Both the position numbers and the translations under genes were made by a program. From Pigoraptor chileana (taxonomy: Eukaryota > Opisthokonta > Filasterea), in assembly GCA_943704495.1 (NCBI GenBank), contig CALSCR010000814.1, forward strand, positions 1-36,736: 36,736 nucleotides of DNA. Direction: 5' to 3'. Positions 1-11,517 of the stretch are shown in pieces. The notes beneath the pieces were generated by a model. It was not told where the DNA came from. It was given only the letters and a program-made list of their open reading frames with translations, and did not search any database. The first letter of the stretch is position 1. Each line of letters starts with the position of its first letter.

Positions 1-4
<4 letters not shown>

Positions 5-68
<64 letters not shown>
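5..68. repeat. (CA)n microsatellite at the left edge
   Basis: About 32 uninterrupted CA units end five bases before the first SNF5 splice acceptor (AG at 72-73). It lies in an intron whose 5' part is outside the window. The sequence simply starts inside it, which suggests an assembly break at a microsatellite. Confidence 0.97.
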
Positions 69-70
<2 letters not shown>

Positions 71-73
71 CAG

Positions 74-566
74 CCACTTGCAAAAGACCGTCGCTGATCT
101 CTTTAAGTTATATCCGGGGCTTTTTCGACGACAAGCAACACCTTTTGAAAGGGAAATTCTCGTGTCTCGAAGTGAGTTGATGGCAGACCACACTTTGGCT
201 ATTTTGCGGCATTTTTCAGTTGGAGTCCTAGTTCAAATATCATATTAACCATGTTTGCCTTTGCTTGCGCGTGTGGTATTTGTGTGTCTTTTTTATGCAG
301 GAGCGTCCGTTTATGGACCCGTGACACTCCTCCGCGCATCCGAAGTGGCCGATGTGATTGATGGCGATGCCGACCAGTACAAGGAGTATCCGCAGCCGCA
401 GCTTGTGTTTCGAAATGACGCCACGACGACATCCACGGTCGCCTTCCACCGGAGTGCAATGGAGGTGTACGATGGCGCGCCGTTTCCTGCCAACGCAACG
501 CACGATCAGAAGATGGCATGCATTGCCAGGCAGATACGGAATCCCTTTGGACCCATGTTCAGGTCG

Positions 567-597
<31 letters not shown>

Positions 598-3500
598 CGT
601 GTGTATCTGCATTCACTGTGTCTTCACTGTGCATTTTGTGTGTTGTTCATCGTTCTTTCAAAGCGATGGTCCGTTTGCACAGTGTGTGTCTTTCTGCTCT
701 CACTCATCATAATTAATATGTGCGTGTGTGAATGAGGCTCCTTTGCGCAATCACTCACGTCTATCCACTGAAATGTGCGCCGGTGACGGGTGTGTGGTGC
801 TTTTGCTTGTATGTATATAAGTGTGTATTTGCATGTGTGTTTGCATGTATATACATCTACGTGTGGTATATATTTGCTTATGTTTGCATTGTTGTTTGAT
901 GACTGCAGTGCCCCCGGCGTCGGCCAGCATGCCGATGGAATAGCGCAGGTCGCACAATTGCCTGAGGTGCTCGTCCCCATCCGCCTTGAGTTGGATGCCG
1001 CGGGTTACAAACTCAGGGACGTCTTCACATGGAACCTCAACGGTGCGTTGGTGATGTTGCACGCAGACTACGCACGCACACACACATACACACACACATG
1101 TATATATACACACATACACACACACATATATATATATATATATACACATACACATATACACACACATATATATATATATATACATATACACACACACTTC
1201 CGTGTGTTCTCACTCACTGTTTGTGGTCCAGTTGTGTGATGCCATCATTTAAAAGAAAAATGATTATTGTTATTTGCAAAATGGCGCTTTCTGCGGAGCA
1301 CATTGCGCTGTTTTGCCTTCCACAGAGGCAATGCAATCACAATCAGAAATGGAATCCATCCCTATGTCTCAATCTTTTTCGCTTTCGCCTCCCATCACAC
1401 CTTTCCCGCATCGTAATTATGCATGCATTGTTGTGCAGACACCGTCATTTCCCCTGACACATTCGCGGCCATGCTCTGTGCTGAACTGGAGCTTCCCCGC
1501 GCGTCGTTTGCCGAGGCAATAAGTGCATCCATCAAAGGCCAACTGGAGCAGTACGCAGGGGCGGCCGCCGTCGAAATTCCGGAGGAGTTTTCCGAAGACA
1601 CTCGGATGCTTGTAAAGGTTTGTGCGTTTTCTTCTCCTTGGTCACATTGCATGTGGCGACGAGCTGTAGTTTTTTTGTGTCTTTCTTACTTTAGATGTTT
1701 GCCGTAAATCAATTTCAAAAGTGCTGCACTTGCACACAAACATCGGAACATTGCACACACCGCACGCACACACCACCGACGTCGTCGTCACGCCAATCAC
1801 TAAGCTTAGCACTACAAACAACAAAACGTAGTATGAAAAGAAAGGACAAAACACAACAGACAAAAATATGCAATCAACCAAACCAACACGTAAACAAACC
1901 GCAATCAACAGGTGAACGTGCAAGTTGGCAACAACCTCCTGTCGGACAAGTTCGAGTGGGACGTTGCCGTCTCGGAGGAGATAACCGCAGAGGACTTTGC
2001 GCGCAAGACGTGCAGTGAAGTTGGACTTGGGGGCGAGTACGTGTCAGGAATGGCGCATGCAATTCGCGAGCAGGCCGTGTGGCACAAGCGCGCCCTGCTC
2101 AACGGTGCGCCGCCAAACGACGTTGGGGATCTTGCCTTTCCCCCAGTGCGTCTGGGCGACGAGGCGGAGGAGTGGGTCCCCGTGGTGGATCAGCTCACCG
2201 AGGCAGAGATTGAGCGGATACAGCAAGCCAGGGAGCGTGAAGCGAGGTGCGCTTTGTTCGTGCACTCTTGTGTGTGATCCTGTGTGTTTTGTTTGTGTGT
2301 TGGGGCAGAATTGCATTGGGAATGAGAGGATGATGACATCAATCGAATGGACCAACTTGTCTGCATAGCACGCCATTAGGATGTCTTTTTGATTTGCTTT
2401 AATTGGGATTATTTTGTTGTCTGGATTGCCCTCCAATATTTGATGTTTTATTTTGTGCTGATCATTGCGTTCATACACACACACACACACACACACACAG
2501 ACGGCTGCGTCGATCGACAGGCCGCCGTGGTGAGATCGACTGGATATCGGCGGCGCAGTCCAAAGTGACTGAAGGCGGGCGGCGGCAGTCTGTCTCGCGT
2601 GTGTTTTCTCGCCCCGAGTCAATGGCTGCAAGACCCCGGCATACGCTTCCTGGGTATGCTATTGCGTTGCAACTTGTCTTCATCTCTACTTCTCTCTTAA
2701 CTGTTGAATTCCTTTGTTTTAATGTGTCCAGACGATTATACATTTCTCGCTGTAGTCGATTAATCCCCTCTACTTTCCAATCCTCCTAATCATTTTGTTC
2801 TCTTTCTCCTGCGCAAACTCGTTTTTGTGATTGTCGTTGTCGTTTCTTTGTGTGTGTGTGTGTGTCGTTCTTGTTGATTCAATCACCGGCAGTCGTCTAC
2901 CTGGCGTCGGCCCCATCCCCGGCGGCCCAGTCACTCACTATGCAACTGGAGCACCCATTTCAATCGGCCATTTCGACGGCGGCGATGGTTACAATAAGAA
3001 AAAGTTTAGAAAGGGCGATGGTATCAAGCTCAGGGGTGAGTGTGCGAGTGAATGTTGTTTTTGTTTGCCTTATTTTCATGTTGTGAGAGTGAAGGTCAAG
3101 ATTGCTCTGTTGTGCCACGCACAAACATGCTTCACTATGGATGCACGCGACACCCGCACATATCGTCGCCGTAACCTCTGTAGCCTGTCATCCGTAATAC
3201 GTGTCTGTGTACATTTGTGTGTTGGCGTGTCAATGTAGGCTTGCATGTGTGCATATGTCCGTTTTCTGACCTTTGGGTGTGATTTATGTTGTGTTCTTTT
3301 CTTGTGCCCATGCGTCGTCTGCAGAAGTCAGCGTTGACTGGCGATGTCGCAACTGCGGATGCACGGCAGCATCGACTCCGGTGCTGCGGCGCGGTCCAGA
3401 GGGATCCAATGTGAGTCAACGCGGGCGTGTTGCGCGCTGCATGTGCTTGTTGCTGTTTGTTGATTTTGTTGTGCATGTGCGGGTGCGGGTGCTTGTACAT

Positions 3501-3768
3501 GACGTATGCGTCATGCTGAGATGGGCTGTCTGCTTGTGTTGCGCTTGGATGGTAAATCTTTGTGCGCATTCTCGCCCTTATTTTTGGCGGCAATAACCGG
3601 GCTTATGCTCTTCTGTTTTTCTGACATTTTGTCTCTGTTTCTGCCGCATTATTTGTCCATTTCGTGTCTATGTTTGTCCTCGTGTTTTGTGCCGCCTTCC
3701 AGACGCTCTGCAATGCGTGTGGACTCGTGTGGCGTGTGCGAGGTCGCATGCGTGACGTTGACAAGTGA
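74..3768 (+). CDS. SMARCB1: SNF5/SMARCB1-type SWI/SNF chromatin-remodelling subunit with C-terminal GATA finger (5' partial)
   Basis: Core subunit of SWI/SNF (BAF/RSC-like) nucleosome remodellers, acting in the nucleus. Exons in the window: 74-171, 301-562, 909-1042, 1439-1617, 1912-2246, 2501-2653, 2893-3035, 3325-3410, 3703-3768; they join in one frame to give 484 residues before TGA. The start lies left of the window. The first visible exon matches the end of the SMARCB1 winged-helix region (LFKLYPGLFRRQAT), followed by VTLLRASEV. Two SNF5 repeats follow: repeat 1 from PEVLVPIRLELDAAG with KLRDVFTWN, repeat 2 from VNVQVGNNLLSDKFEWDV with LGGEYV and REQAVWHKR. After a Gly/Arg-rich linker, the last two exons encode a GATA-type zinc finger (CRNCGC, then LCNACGLVWR). 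Such a finger is absent from animal SMARCB1 but, as I recall, occurs on some fungal SNF5-family proteins. Several introns carry GT or CA microsatellites at their splice sites. Confidence 0.93.
567..594. repeat. (GT)n microsatellite at an SNF5 splice donor
   Basis: Fourteen GT units start four bases after the donor GT of SNF5 intron 563-908, so the 5' splice site merges into the repeat. Confidence 0.95.
1075..1197. repeat. Compound (CA)n/(TA)n microsatellite in an SNF5 intron
   Basis: Alternating CA and TA runs occupy the 5' third of SNF5 intron 1043-1438. The TA runs are self-complementary and could form hairpins. Confidence 0.95.
2475..2499. repeat. (CA)n microsatellite forming an SNF5 splice acceptor
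   Basis: The CA run continues directly into the acceptor AG at 2499-2500 of SNF5 intron 2247-2500, taking the place of a polypyrimidine tract. Confidence 0.92.
2850..2865. repeat. Short (GT)n run upstream of an SNF5 acceptor
   Basis: Eight GT units lie about 27 nt upstream of the acceptor AG of SNF5 intron 2654-2892, in the region where a branch point is expected. Confidence 0.85.
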
Positions 3769-4495
3769 TCCCCGCCCCCAATCAACATATCAATATATAC
3801 AAATAGTTACTTGGCCTGCCACACCGCACGTGAGCTTCATATCACATCATATCCATGTGAGTGTGCCTATGAGTGAGTGTGTGTGTGTGTGTTGTGATAT
3901 AGGATTCAAGTCAGTGACCAAGGCGTATGCCCGTAGACTCCACAGAAATGATAGAGATATATAAGGTAGTAACCCTGGACTCCACAAGAGATGCAGGATT
4001 CAAGTCAGTGTCTTAGGCGCTATGACCATGGACTCCACAAAGACTCCACAAGAGAGAGAAAGAGGAGAGTGTGTGCAAGTGTGTATCTTCGTGCTTGCGT
4101 GTCTTTGTATAAGTTGTACTGCACCACCGCAAGGTGGTTAGGGAGGCGACGTGCATACCCTCGCACACATGCACAAGAACAAGTCGGGTCTGCTGATAAT
4201 TGGCATATGCGATCACGAAGTGCATTTTTATTCCCTATGCGTCCTCATCGTCCGAATCGCGTTGTCGGTCGAATCGCGGGTTCTGATGACGGAGGAGGAA
4301 AAAAAAAATGCGCCGCAAAGCAGTAACCATTGATTCAGTAATTGCAACAGCGCAAGTAACGACTTATTGTCACGCACAGCTAACTAAAAGACCACTGAGC
4401 GGTTTGAAACAGTGAGTTTTCCACAAAGCGCCCGCAAGAAAAGTGGGATTCAAATTAAAGGGTGTTCTGCGGACAGACAAACAAAAATGCGAAAT
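3769..4495. other. Convergent intergenic region SNF5/NCBP2
   Basis: This holds the 3' flanks of both neighbours. I see no convincing gene. It contains a short GT run at 3879-3892, a two-copy repeat with faint tRNA likeness at 3901-4060, and an A-run at about 4300-4307. Confidence 0.6.
3901..4060 (-). repeat. Two-copy repeat with faint tRNA-Ser/Leu likeness (possible SINE)
   Basis: Units start with aggattcaagtcagtg at 3901 and 3995, 94 bp apart, and share a later block ending in ggactccaca. Read on the minus strand, the unit resembles the D-arm and anticodon-arm part of a type II tRNA (CTAAGACACTGACTTGAATCC), followed by a possible variable-arm hairpin and a poor T-arm. There is no good acceptor stem, so it is not a working tRNA gene. 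A related block (15 of 16 bases shared) is at 12870-12885. It may be a tRNA-derived SINE; the tRNA likeness is by eye only. Confidence 0.35.
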
Positions 4496-5884
4496 TCACA
4501 TCCGTTGTCCATGCACTGAGCAGAAACAAACAACGTCCAAGACGACAAGATACGTTTTGCGCACCTTCGACTCCTTCTCCTTCTCCTTGTCCTTATCCTT
4601 GTCCGCTGCGTCGATTGCTTGCTCATGCGTGTCCTCGGGCATCGATTCGCGCCGGCGCTTTGCCGAATTGCCTTCGTCCTCATGGCGGTCGTCTTGGTAC
4701 CGTTTTCGCCCTAATGCAATGCAAAATAACCGAGGGTATGGATCTGTTGTGAGTGAATCGTTCTCGTCTTATTGTTTCGTGTGTGTGGGCTAATGTGACT
4801 ATATATTATGTACAAGGTTATGTATCGTGTATTCGTGTATGATAGGTCTATATCACTCCGGCATATGCGTGCATTTTGTCCATACGTCATTGTGTGCAAG
4901 TTTGTGCGTAAAGAAATGGCGGCCTTACCTCCGTCGTGCTGTCGCGGTCGGCGTACTGCTGTCGGGTTATACATTGCAGGATTAAACAGATGCGGATCTG
5001 CCGCCGTCTCTGCGCCGTAGCTGCGACCAAAACCGCCTCGCCCCTCGTCAAATTCACTGCGAAATTCGTCACGGACCTGGCAGGGAAACGAATATGAACG
5101 ATAAATATATATGTGTAAATAAATCAGCGCGGATGCTTGAGTACCCGCAGTCAAGTGTGCGCGTTATTTGTGGTATGAGGAAGGATGTGACTTAGTTTGC
5201 GTGACTTACAAAACAGAGAAAGCAAGCGACACAAAAGACATTCGAAATTGATCAACAAACTGAAAATGCAATTACGAAAATACCACGGCTGATAAGGAGG
5301 CAACCAGCACGCATGGACGAGGCACGGCCCACCTCCCACAGCAGAGAAGAAGAGACAGAGGCCATCTTCTCACCTGGCCTCCACTTCGTCCACGGCCAAA
5401 TTGACGACCCTCGACGAATCCAGCGTCCCAATCTGTCCTGATCACTCTGTCATCGAGCACGGTTCCATTCACATACTTCATGCAAAACTCTGATTCGGGT
5501 CGTGTGTAATACCTAATGAAAATCACAAAAACAACAAGCGCGCCAGGAAAGCGCAAGTTAAGAGTGACCATACATAAGCATGAGATGCAGCCAAAACAAC
5601 ATACTGTTTGAACATGGGCAGTTTGGGCGCAATTATACTCACTCGACAAAGCAAAATCCACACGGTGTTTTCTTAAATCGATCAAGCCCCATGATGATCC
5701 GCTTGATTTCCCCGCACTTTGAGAACAACTCGTAGATTTGCTCTTCTTTCGTATAGAAAGAAAGGTTGCCAACATACATTGTGACACTCTCACGGAGTTT
5801 GTTCTCCTGCTCATCCTCGTTGCCGCGGAATTTGGTGTCGCGGTACAGGGACTCGGTCCACGATCGAGGAATCAATTTCGCCAT
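4496..5884 (-). CDS. NCBP2: Nuclear cap-binding protein subunit 2 (CBP20)
   Basis: Small subunit of the nuclear cap-binding complex. It binds the 7-methylguanosine cap of new transcripts with CBP80 and supports splicing, export and decay control. Four exons on the minus strand: 5884-5643, 5512-5374, 5076-4929, 4710-4496; 247 residues. One RRM (about residues 35-112) has MYVGNLSFY and CGFCFVEY as its RNP motifs. Tyr14 and Tyr37 match the human cap-stacking Tyr20 and Tyr43, with the same 23-residue spacing. The family signature [10 protein letters not shown] and the tail [16 protein letters not shown] are present. The C-terminal exon is unusual: Arg-rich, then a run of Lys-Asp and Lys-Glu, then a hydrophobic end. 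A possible donor (AAG|GTGCGC) after the charged run could replace that end with an exon I have not found. The start at 5884 is chosen because MAKLIPRSW begins the family-like region. Confidence 0.93.
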
Positions 5885-8780
5885 TATCAGTCCGCTTTCA
5901 TCCACTCATGCGAAAAAAGGCGACAGAAAAACAGGAAGAGGGCGGCGCAGCACAAGGCCTCGGGCAAAGTGAAACCACCTTGCACAAACGCTGCTTCAAC
6001 AAGCATAAAACGTTTAGCGCGGATCAGTTTGCAACAGCAGTTTTGTATGACGCCGGGGCACATGAGCAGTGGCAAACACACAAACACCCCGGATCTGACG
6101 ACAAACAGATGCTCCCCCATCACGTGATCAGGACGTGTCGCTGACTAAAAAATAAATAATAAATAATTTTAACCTAAATAAATATACAACATTCAATTAA
6201 TAAAAAATTTATCTGAAATATACAATAATTAAATAATTAATAAAACATTTAACTTAAATACAATAATTTAATTTATTCAGTAATAAATTTTCAGCAGTTG
6301 ACAACCTGACTACTACTGACCGGACAACAACTAAGGGTTCTACTGAACTAAATTTAAGAAGCCTGATTGATTCGGGGGCAGATGTGATTTTCTTTCAAAT
6401 GTTGGCTCATTCTCACGTATCCTGCAATCGTCGGTTTGAACTTGATCGCCGCCCTTTGACGTCCCCCAAGTTGCTGTTGGTAGTACGGCGGGGCCGCGGC
6501 GGCGCGCCTCAGCGGCTGACCGGCGTTTGGACAAAAGGGGCGGCGGCGCCGCCGGCGATGTTAACTCCTCTGTCGCACAATTTATGCTTGTGATATCTCG
6601 CCGCCGATCGCAATATTGTGACCCTACTTCTTGGACGAGGTTTCAGAGTTCAGTGGTAGACAGTACTGCCCGAACAACTCCCAGATTCAGCAAGGCCAAA
6701 CGGTCGCTCGCGGCACTGCTTCAGCCGGGCCGGAGGGGCAGATTTAACGGTGAGGCTCTGTTTCGGTGCGTCGTGTCAAGGGGTGCATGCTGTCTGGAAG
6801 CCTACGATGCAGCGTTGGGTCCGGGACGGGGTGCGGACCGGCTCGCGCCCGAACCGACTCGGCTTGAAGGGGAGCATGCTGCTTCACATCTTCTGCCAAG
6901 AGCACGGGTGTTCTTTGTGTGGCTAGGTCAATATGTATGCGTGCGTTTCTGACCTCAATGCAACTGTTCAGTCGGCGTCACGCTTGAATATGTCGCCGGT
7001 CCGCGGGCAGTGCGCAGCAGTTGGCCAAGGATGCCATCTGCCATGTCCGGATTGCCCCGGATTTAGCGGAGAGCTCGCTAGCCCATTCAGATTGAATATG
7101 TTAAATCAGTTGACAGTTTCCAGCCGCACGGCGCACACTGGCCGACACTGGCCGATACACCGCCTGACCGACACACAAAGCCACACACTGCCGAGATATG
7201 CACATTGATTTCACGAGTAACACGTCAAGATATATACCAGCCTGGCCTCGGCAGTCCAGAGTCTGGGTCGTCCGGCAGACTTGGCTCACTCTTCGGGCGG
7301 GGGTGTGGTGTTCAGTCGCAATTACTGATGCCAATTATTATAAGTTGTACCCGTACCAGGAGCTAAGCTTAATGTCAGAAGTTGCTGAGCTATAGCGCGG
7401 AGCCGGGCTGTGCGGTCACCATTGTTCAGGCAGCTAAGTCAGACACGTGTCAGTGCCTCCTCCCACTCACTTCCCTCCGTCCCTTGCCACGGTTTGGGTC
7501 TCACTGCAATTCTGCCCGCTCGGAATGACAGGGTCCGCGCGCGGTGTTTTGTCAGCTGTCACCCGTCATCTGAAGTCAATGTGGTTTTTGGTTGTTGTTG
7601 TTTCTTGACCTAGTAATATTGCAGTAACTATGGATTTACTTGTCTGATTTGCACAAAAATTAAACTTTTTTCACCGGGGTATTTCCCACATCGGGAAATC
7701 GCCATCACACACACGTGCGACAGAAAAAAAAACATGTCAAACCAATCGTCGGGAATATCGCAATTAAACTCCGGCTGCCGACTGACAGCCGATCGCCAGA
7801 CCTGTCAACACAACCTTCCATTGCCTTCCTCAATATGGTTTCACGGCGTCCGTGTTAATTCCACCGGCCTCATCGCGCCCTTGGTGTGGTGTGCTAAGGG
7901 TCCGGAAATGACGCCATGATTCACACCGCCCCAACCACGTTGTGGAGGGGCCACAATCACACCGCTGTGCGCGTGGCTCTATTTGGGAGACATGTGGGAC
8001 CTTGCAATAGGCGCAACCGTGCGCGGGGTCGCAGATGGGCAAACACTACGCAGGCGCATTGCAACCGATTTCGCATTCAGTCGCGTTCATTGTTGCAACC
8101 ATTCGCATTCACTCGTAACTGTTGTCCTGGTGCCGACCCACAACCTATAGCTGGAGGCCCAATGAAAGCAAACCAAAGCACGCCTCGGAAGCACGGGCTC
8201 TTCCAACGTGCACCGTCAGAGGAGCACTGCCGACTGGCTGAACATGACGGCCTTCTTCAGCACCCCACCGTGCTGCTGCGAAACGGCGAGAGGCGACGAC
8301 GGTCTCACACTGGGCACTCTTCATGGTCGGGATACAGTAGTGTGTATGACGAATGTTCATCCAGAACCCTTGTTTCACGTGCATCACCCACTTACTACTC
8401 TGCACTTTGAGTCTGAGACACGGCACAGCGACTGACGACTGACGGAGATTCAGAATAAAGTCAACTCGATGTGGCTTTCAGTTACTATTCGATAGTCCCA
8501 CGAATCTCGAGCAGATTACTGAAGGACGAAGGGGTAAGTTTTGGTGCAAATGGAAGCTATTGACTAGACTACCGCAATGGCCCGATAGATGTTTTTCTTG
8601 GTTCCTCATCCTCTAATTACCAATTCGTTGTTTCGGCACAATTTGCAGTGCAATATATTCTCTGAACTCCGGTGGCGGTCAGTGACGCTGCTCTTCTCTT
8701 CAAGTTCATCCTGTTCACTCTCTCCCGAGGATAGCCGGTGCCACCGCAACCGTTCTTTTGGCAAGCCAGCGTCCAGCGTC
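5885..8780. other. Long intergenic region upstream of NCBP2 and HSF
   Basis: This 2.9-kb stretch lies between two divergent genes and must carry both promoters. All open frames are short, overlapping and unlike known proteins, so I call no gene. It contains an AT-rich tandem repeat (6141-6297) and four CACGTG hexamers (6121, 7444, 7712, 8376). Near 6485-6560 it is strongly GC-rich, next to the AT-rich block, which makes it a compositional patchwork. Confidence 0.6.
6141..6297. repeat. AT-rich imperfect tandem repeat, about 40-bp unit
   Basis: Close to 90% A+T within a region of roughly balanced composition. Two clear units share the pattern aattaataaaa-attta--t-aaatacaat, and a third, more diverged, precedes them. 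It could be an organelle-derived insert, a matrix-attachment-like element or an old transposon tail; the sequence alone does not decide. Confidence 0.7.
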
Positions 8781-11517
8781 ATGTCTGACAACGAGGATTA
8801 CTCATCTTTAGATGAGTCGAGCGAGCCTGAAGAGCGCTCCGTTCCCGTGTTCATCCGCAAAGTCGCAGAGTACGTACATTTAACGACGAAATCACAGCTG
8901 GAATACCCCCTTGCTTCCGCCTCGCCGGATGAAGAGACACCACCACCATCCTGCTCTGTCGGATGCCTACTCATGATCACACTCACCAAACGGTTTCCGC
9001 ATCAAAGATTCTAACTTTGACTTCGTTTCCTTTTGTTACTTTCTTGTTCTTTTGCAGACTTCTTGACGACAGCAGGAGCCAAAAGACCGTGTCTTGGACG
9101 GCGAACGGGACAGGATTTCGCGTCTTCGATTCCAACAAGTGTGGGTATCGATGACTCATTTATGTCCCTGATGGGAGCCCCGTCACGGCATTGCCAGTAA
9201 CTGTCTTACTGAACGCTCTTCAGTTGTCGTGCAAACAGAGATTGTGCTTTCGGCAAACTTTAATCTGCGTCTGATTGGCATTTTCGAAACGTTTCTTTCA
9301 CCCTTGACTGCACAGTGTGCTCGCTGTTGCCATCGTATTTCAAGCACAGAAACTTCAGCAGTTTAACCCGTCAGGTCGGTGTCATGGCGCATCTGCCGAG
9401 CACGGGTCACGGCTCTAATCGTCCTATCGTCCTCTTTCAATTTAACTGCAGCCGACAACTTTGTCTCAAACTCACTCACAGCACCTACTAACAACCCTTT
9501 TTTTTGTTTTTGTTTTGTTTTTGTTTCCTCCTCCGTTTCCATACACACTGCTTGCACTTCAAAAAAAACGCCCGCTTGCAGCTGAACATGTATGGTTTCA
9601 CCAAGGTTTGTATCTCCCAGTGGCGATGCGCTCGTTGCGTGTAATGGTCCTTTGTGTACCTGAATGAACACACCATATGCATTCCCAAACTGACCTCCAA
9701 CTTTCTCGTCGACCTTCTCTGTGTGCCCTCGACCCTCTCCACAACAGCGTCCCGCGCGTCCCAACCAGTCGCACCTCTACTTGTGCACATTCACGCATCC
9801 ACTCTTCATTCGTGACCGCCCGGACATGTGGGAGCACATCCGGCGCGGAATGGCGCGTGGATCTCCCGGCACTTCCGCGAACGAGGCTGCGAGCGCACAC
9901 GAGGAGGAGGCGAGCATCATCCGCGAGGAGTACACAGCCGCCTACCGCGAGACCATACAGCCCATTCTCGACCGTGTCCAGGCACTGCACGCGATGCTGC
10001 AAGTGAGTAGTGTCAAGGCCCGCATCTCTCTACTTTCTTCGGCTCTATCGTCGGCTTTTGTCAGAGTCCGCCCCATTCTCTCTCTCCGAACTGCCTCTCC
10101 CTTATTTTTGTGCTCTTGTCCTCACTGCATGTCAACCGCAGTCAATGTTGTGACGAACATCAGCTGACACCGACTTGGTCTTTTTTTCCCACTCGTCCAT
10201 TTGTTGTATTGTTTGTTGCAGCGTCTCAAAGCGGACATGGCGGAAATGGCAACGCGCCAAGAGCGCCACAATGACTGGCAGGCATCGATCTTCACCGATT
10301 TCATACTCCCTGCTGCGGCGAACAACTCGGCCGCGGCAGCCCTTCTGAGAGACTCTGAGTTGGACGGGATCGCCACTGCAACCCCTCTCGACGAGCAGAG
10401 TCTGCAGTTCCAGCAGGCGCAGGCGCAGGCACAGGCACAGGCCCAGGCACAAGCACAGGCCCAGGCACAGACACCCCGACCCCAGCCTCAGCCAGTGTCG
10501 TCGCCACTCAGGGAGAGCGCACCTAACAACAACAACAACAACAGCAATAATAATAATATTAACAATAATAATAACAACAACGGCATCAACCGTCGCCGCT
10601 CAACCTCATCTCCTCGCGCCACAAACTCGCAGAGCAACGGCACCAGGAACGGTGGGTCGGCAGCCTCCAGCCCTTCGCGGAGCGCCCGCAACAGCAGGAC
10701 AATGCAACGCCAGCCCTCGTCTGCACAGGGACCTGTCTCCGCCCGAAATCTGTTCGGCACATCCTCGACTCCCTCTAGCCCCCTCATGGGATCAGCATCT
10801 CTGTCGCACACCCTCGCACACCAGGCGAATATGACGATGCCGGCCGCGCACAATGGCCAGCGTCTGCCGGGCGTCTCCTCCGTTCCAAGCTCTCCACGTC
10901 TTCCTGCCGTCTCGGCTGGAGGGTTTGCGTTCGGCTCCCCGTATACGATGGAGGGATCGCTGAATTCGACCCCGTTTGTGTCGCACGCACACCAACAACA
11001 GCAGCAGCAGGCGTCGCATGTGCTTGAGTTGCAGCGTCGCAACTTGCAATTCCAACAGCAACAACAGCTTCAACAGCAACAGCTTCAACAGCAACGATTG
11101 CATCTACAGCAACTGCAACAGCAGCAACAGCAGATGCACAGTGCGCACGTGTACGATTACCAGCCGCCGCAAGGCCCCGCGACTGATCACGGGCTCTACG
11201 TCCCCGCAACTCAAAACGAGTTGCCTTATTTTCACAGCCAGGCCGCGGTCGTCGCACGGGGACAGGAGATCGCGCAGATGCTGAATGAAGTCTATCGGCG
11301 CAGCCTCATCCGAGACCACATGTCGGTCGATATCGGTAGCATCAACGAGAACGAATTTGACGACAAGGTGCGCGAGGTCCAGCAACACGTCCAGGAAGCA
11401 TGGAGCGAGTTTACTGGCGAGATGTTCGGTCGCAGTGCGGACGTCCTCGAGATTATGCAGGGCAGCGACAGGGCCGGTGGCAACGGACCCTCGGGACCGT
11501 CGGTGCGCTATGAGTGA
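8781..11517 (+). CDS. HSF: Heat shock transcription factor (HSF family)
   Basis: Sequence-specific activator of stress genes, binding inverted nGAAn repeats as a trimer in the nucleus. Six exons: 8781-8869, 9058-9140, 9316-9374, 9582-9605, 9748-10002, 10222-11517; 601 residues. The HSF DNA-binding domain (about residues 22-118) is split over five exons: VPVFIRKVAELLDD, VSWTANGTGFRVFD, LLPSYFKHRNFSSLTRQ (recognition helix), LNMYGFTK on a 24-nt micro-exon, then FTHPLFIRDRPDMWEHIRR. A heptad-like region (about 135-200) fits the HR-A/B trimerisation coiled coil. The long C-terminal part is low complexity: a Gln-Ala run, an Asn run, Ser-rich blocks and several Gln tracts, as in activation domains. 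One residue seems to be missing before LLPSYF compared with plant and animal HSFs; the donor at 9141 was chosen by phase. The start at 8781 gives an acidic N-terminus. Confidence 0.92.
10411..11150 (+). repeat. In-frame trinucleotide and hexanucleotide repeats of HSF
   Basis: Three coding repeat tracts lie in the last HSF exon: CAG/GC(A/G) units giving (Gln-Ala) repeats at about 10411-10470, AAC/AAT giving poly-Asn at about 10526-10580, and CAA/CAG giving Gln tracts at about 10993-11135. Mixed synonymous codons suggest the residues are kept by selection and are not only slippage products. Confidence 0.85.

Noticed and set aside
255-716. Open frame starting at 255 taken as an SNF5 start with signal-like N-terminus
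   Set aside because: The hydrophobic start is intron sequence. The acceptor at 299-300 and an upstream exon (74-171) matching the SMARCB1 N-terminal region show that the gene starts further left.
6346-6480. A short LIDSGAD-like word in one frame, reminiscent of retroelement aspartic proteases
   Set aside because: A seven-residue match in an otherwise unrecognisable frame, with no terminal repeats or other element parts nearby. At best a faint fossil; not enough to call an element.
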